This document shows positions 4,341 through 6,388 of a stretch of DNA of 6,388 nt, piece by piece; the stretch's first letter is position 1; each line of letters starts with the position of its first letter. Made by a program: the position numbers and the translations under genes. The stretch lies in the NCBI GenBank assembly GCA_947465275.1, contig CANIAI010000143.1, positions 1 to 6,388 on the forward strand, in the 5' to 3' direction. The stretch is from Acidobacteriota bacterium (lineage in GTDB: Bacteria; Acidobacteriota; Vicinamibacteria; Vicinamibacterales; UBA2999). The notes beneath the pieces are model-generated. The model did not search any database. It was not told the DNA's origin and worked only from the letters and a program-made list of their open reading frames with translations.

Positions 4341-6323
4341 GTGCCACTCCTGACGCTCGATCACATCTCCCACGCCTACGGTCACCTTCCCCTGCTCGAC
4401 GACGTCTCGCTGCAGATTCAGCCTGGGGAGCGCCTTGCCCTGATCGGGCGCAACGGCAGCGGCAAGTCGACCCTGATGCAGATCGTCGGCGGCGAGCTCG
4501 TGCCCGACAGCGGCGTCGTCTGGCGCGAGCCGGGGGCGCGCGTCGCCCGCCTCGTGCAGGACGTGCCGCTCGAGACGCAGGCCACCGTCTTCGACGTGGT
4601 GGCCGAAGGCCTGGGCGACCTCAGCGCGCTCGTGGCGGCGTACCACCACGCGCTGGTGGAGGTGTCGGCCGGCAGCGCCGAGGCGCTCGAGCAGCTGGGA
4701 CACCTGCAGCACGAACTGGAGGAGCGCGACGGCTGGCGCCTGGAACAGCGCGTCGAACTGGTGCTGACGCGGCTCGATCTCGACGCCGACGCGCACGTCG
4801 ACACCCTCTCGGGCGGCTGGCGGCGGCGCGTGCTCCTGGCCCGCGCGCTGGTCGCGGCCCCCGACGTCCTCCTGCTGGACGAACCGACCAACCACCTCGA
4901 CATCGAGGCGATCGAGTGGCTCGAGACGTTCCTCGGTGACTACGCCGGCGCCGTGTTGTTCATCACGCACGACCGGGCCTTCCTGGAACGGCTTGCCACG
5001 CGCGTGCTCGAACTGGATCGCGGCCGCCTGACGTCCTGGCCCGGCGACTACGACACCTTCCTCCGCAAGAAGGAGGAATGGCTGGCCAACGAGGCGCTGC
5101 TCCACGAGAAGTTCGACAAGAAGCTCGCCGAGGAAGAAGTGTGGCTGCGTCGCGGCATCAAGGCGCGGCGCACCCGCGACGAGGGACGGGTCAAGCGCCT
5201 GATGGAGATGCGGGCGGAGCGGGCCGACCGGCGCGCGCTCGTCGGCAGCGTCAAGCTCGCGATGGAGCAGGGCGACGCGTCGGGCAAGATGGTGTTCGAG
5301 GCCGAGGACGTCAGCAAGGCGTTCGGCGACCGCGTGGTGCTGCGCGACTTTTCCACCCGCATCATGCGCGGCGACCGCATCGGCCTGATCGGCCCGAACG
5401 GCGCCGGCAAGACGACGCTGCTGCGGCTGCTGCTGGGCGACATCCAGCCTGACAGCGGCACCATCCGGCAGGGGGCCAATGTGCAGGTGGCGTACTACGA
5501 CCAGCAGCGCGAGCAGCTCGATCCCGAGCGGACGGTCGTCGACACGGTCGGCGACGGCAACGACCAGGTCACCGTGGCCGGACGTACGCGCCACGTGCAC
5601 GGCTACCTCGAAGACTTCCTCTTCCCGCCGGAGCGGGCGCGTTCGCCGGTGAAGGCGCTGTCGGGTGGTGAGCGCAACCGGCTCCTGCTCGCGCGGCTGC
5701 TCACCCGTCCGGCCAACGTGCTGGTGCTCGACGAGCCCACCAACGATCTCGACCTCGAGACGCTCGAACTGCTCGAGGAGCAGCTGGTGGACTGGCCGGG
5801 AACGCTCATCCTGGTCAGCCACGACCGCCGGTTCCTCGACCACGTGGTCACCAGCACCATCGCCTTCGAAGGTGGCGGCGTGGTGCACGAGTACGTCGGC
5901 GGCTACGAGGACTGGGTCCGTCAGCGCGGATCGCGCCTCGTCACGCCCGGCCGTCCGGCGGCCGCGCCGCCCGCGCCCCCTGCGCCGGTTCAGGCGTCGA
6001 CTCCCGCCCCGGCAGCCCCACGGTCCCAGGCTCGGGCGGCCGCACCCGCCCGGACGTCGGCGCAGGCCGTGGCGACTCCCGCCCCGGCGGCGCAGTCCCG
6101 TCGCAAGGCGAGCAACAGGGAGCAGCGCGAACGCGAGGAACTGCCGGGCCGCATCGAGGCGCTCGAAGCTGAACAGCGGAAACTGACCACGCTGGCGGCC
6201 GGCGCCGACTTCTACAAGCGCCCGGCGGCGGAGATCCAGGCCACCCTGCACCGGCTCGAGCTCCTGCCGAACGAGTTGCTCGCCGCCTACGCGCGCTGGG
6301 ACGAACTCGACAACCTGAAGTAG
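4341..6323 (+). CDS. uup: ABC-F ATPase, Uup type
   Basis: A 660-residue soluble tandem ABC protein without membrane segments. ABC1 has Walker A GRNGSGKST (36-44), signature LSGGW (156-160), Walker B LLLDEPTNHLD with E181, and H210. ABC2 has Walker A GPNGAGKTT (351-359), signature LSGGE (440-444), Walker B LVLDEPTNDLD with E465, and H494. A charged helical linker (about 240-315) is the ABC-F arm that reaches the ribosomal tRNA sites. Residues about 590-660 form the C-terminal coiled coil with FYKRP and AAYARWDELD, the Uup-type domain. This and LSGGW in the first signature argue for Uup over EttA or an antibiotic-resistance ABC-F. Uup is linked to ribosome function and tolerance of DNA branch intermediates. 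Between ABC2 and the coiled coil lies an unusual Pro/Ala-rich stretch (about 535-588). It is divergent from arsR across 67 bp; a functional link with arsenic is not indicated. Confidence 0.92.
   Translation: MPLLTLDHISHAYGHLPLLDDVSLQIQPGERLALIGRNGSGKSTLMQIVGGELVPDSGVVWREPGARVARLVQDVPLETQATVFDVVAEGLGDLSALVAAYHHALVEVSAGSAEALEQLGHLQHELEERDGWRLEQRVELVLTRLDLDADAHVDTLSGGWRRRVLLARALVAAPDVLLLDEPTNHLDIEAIEWLETFLGDYAGAVLFITHDRAFLERLATRVLELDRGRLTSWPGDYDTFLRKKEEWLANEALLHEKFDKKLAEEEVWLRRGIKARRTRDEGRVKRLMEMRAERADRRALVGSVKLAMEQGDASGKMVFEAEDVSKAFGDRVVLRDFSTRIMRGDRIGLIGPNGAGKTTLLRLLLGDIQPDSGTIRQGANVQVAYYDQQREQLDPERTVVDTVGDGNDQVTVAGRTRHVHGYLEDFLFPPERARSPVKALSGGERNRLLLARLLTRPANVLVLDEPTNDLDLETLELLEEQLVDWPGTLILVSHDRRFLDHVVTSTIAFEGGGVVHEYVGGYEDWVRQRGSRLVTPGRPAAAPPAPPAPVQASTPAPAAPRSQARAAAPARTSAQAVATPAPAAQSRRKASNREQREREELPGRIEALEAEQRKLTTLAAGADFYKRPAAEIQATLHRLELLPNELLAAYARWDELDNLK
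5998..6088 (+). repeat. In-frame 16-bp direct repeat in the uup linker
   Basis: CGACTCCCGCCCCGGC occurs at 5998-6013 and again at 6073-6088, exactly 75 bp (25 codons) apart and in the same frame, encoding TPAPA both times. It lies in the Pro/Ala-rich linker and suggests growth of the linker by local duplication followed by divergence. Confidence 0.5.
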
Positions 6324-6388
6324 CCCCGCACCACCTCGACCGTGGCCGGCTCGGCACGTGCCGTGCTGAACCACGGCGACGCCTCGTA
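6287..6388 (-). CDS. Possible 3' end of a convergent gene, partial
   Basis: One minus-strand frame is open from the right edge to a TAG at 6287-6289 (33 residues visible, starting YEASPWFSTARAEP). In the part outside uup (6324-6388) its codons end in G or C in 20 of 22 cases, while first and second positions are less biased, as in real genes of this window; the other two minus frames do not show this. The end would overlap the 3' end of uup by 37 bp, tail to tail. No family is recognisable in so short a piece, and chance is a real alternative. Confidence 0.33.
   Translation of the reverse strand, partial: YEASPWFSTARAEPATVEVVRGYFRLSSSSQRA
6340..6376. repeat. Nested inverted repeats after uup
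   Basis: A perfect 12-bp palindrome CGGCACGTGCCG (6352-6363) sits inside an outer inverted repeat CCGTGG (6340-6345) / CCACGG (6371-6376). It begins 17 bp after the uup stop and has no T-tract, so an intrinsic terminator is not demonstrated. If a minus-strand gene ends here, the repeats would be part of its coding sequence. Confidence 0.35.

Noticed and set aside
4341..6323. ABC-F protein as an antibiotic-resistance (ARE) factor
   Set aside because: The LSGGW signature and the Uup-type C-terminal coiled coil fit housekeeping Uup. Nothing next to it points to antibiotic resistance.
4278..6374. A 698-codon open frame on the minus strand opposite uup
   Set aside because: It mirrors uup, whose Walker, signature and coiled-coil motifs are unambiguous. 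The translated frame is Arg/Val/Gly/His-rich without a recognisable domain, as expected for the antisense of high-GC coding DNA.
6340..6376. Nested palindromes as an intrinsic terminator for uup
   Set aside because: No T-run follows on the plus strand and the stretch may be coding on the minus strand, so it is listed only as a repeat.

Overview
The window is very GC-rich, protein-dense DNA with almost every third codon position G or C. The first two genes, a secreted-type metallo-beta-lactamase-fold protein and a small exported protein with a Gly/Arg/Pro-rich mature N-terminus, recall proteins I associate with soil Acidobacteriota (Vicinamibacteria-like). This placement is an inference from general resemblance; no rRNA or other marker is present.

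Layout. (1) Positions 1-1764, plus strand: the 3' part of an MBL-fold hydrolase gene, coupled through a TGATG stop/start overlap to a signal-peptide-bearing protein of unknown function. (2) Positions 1778-4273, minus strand: a compact four-gene arsenic operon, transcribed arsR -> arsM -> aqpS -> arsC, with 14 nt or less between genes and overlaps at the last two junctions. It converges on the first gene pair with only 13 nt between stop codons, where a short hairpin sits. (3) Positions 4274-4340: a 67-bp divergent control region. It carries a perfect TTGACA -35 for arsR, an A/T-rich inverted repeat that is probably the ArsR operator, and a tandem 8-bp direct repeat. (4) Positions 4341-6323, plus strand: a full-length Uup-type ABC-F ATPase with an unusually long Pro/Ala linker before its C-terminal coiled coil. 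(5) Positions 6324-6388: a short tail that may hold the 3' end of a convergent minus-strand gene.

How the genes fit together. ArsR is predicted to repress the operon until trivalent arsenic binds its C-terminal cysteine pairs. ArsC reduces arsenate to arsenite using thioredoxin-type chemistry (Cys9, Cys81, Cys88). ArsM methylates arsenite using S-adenosylmethionine. The MIP-family channel AqpS would let arsenite and/or methylated arsenicals leave the cell down their gradient. No ArsB, Acr3, ArsA or ArsP gene is encoded, and the operon is bounded on both sides inside the window, so within this locus the channel is the only exit route. This resembles the aquaporin-for-pump replacement known from Sinorhizobium meliloti, here combined with arsM. 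It is the most interesting biology in the window, but it is a variant of known ars logic and not a wholly new system. I saw no RNA gene, CRISPR array, insertion sequence or attachment site.
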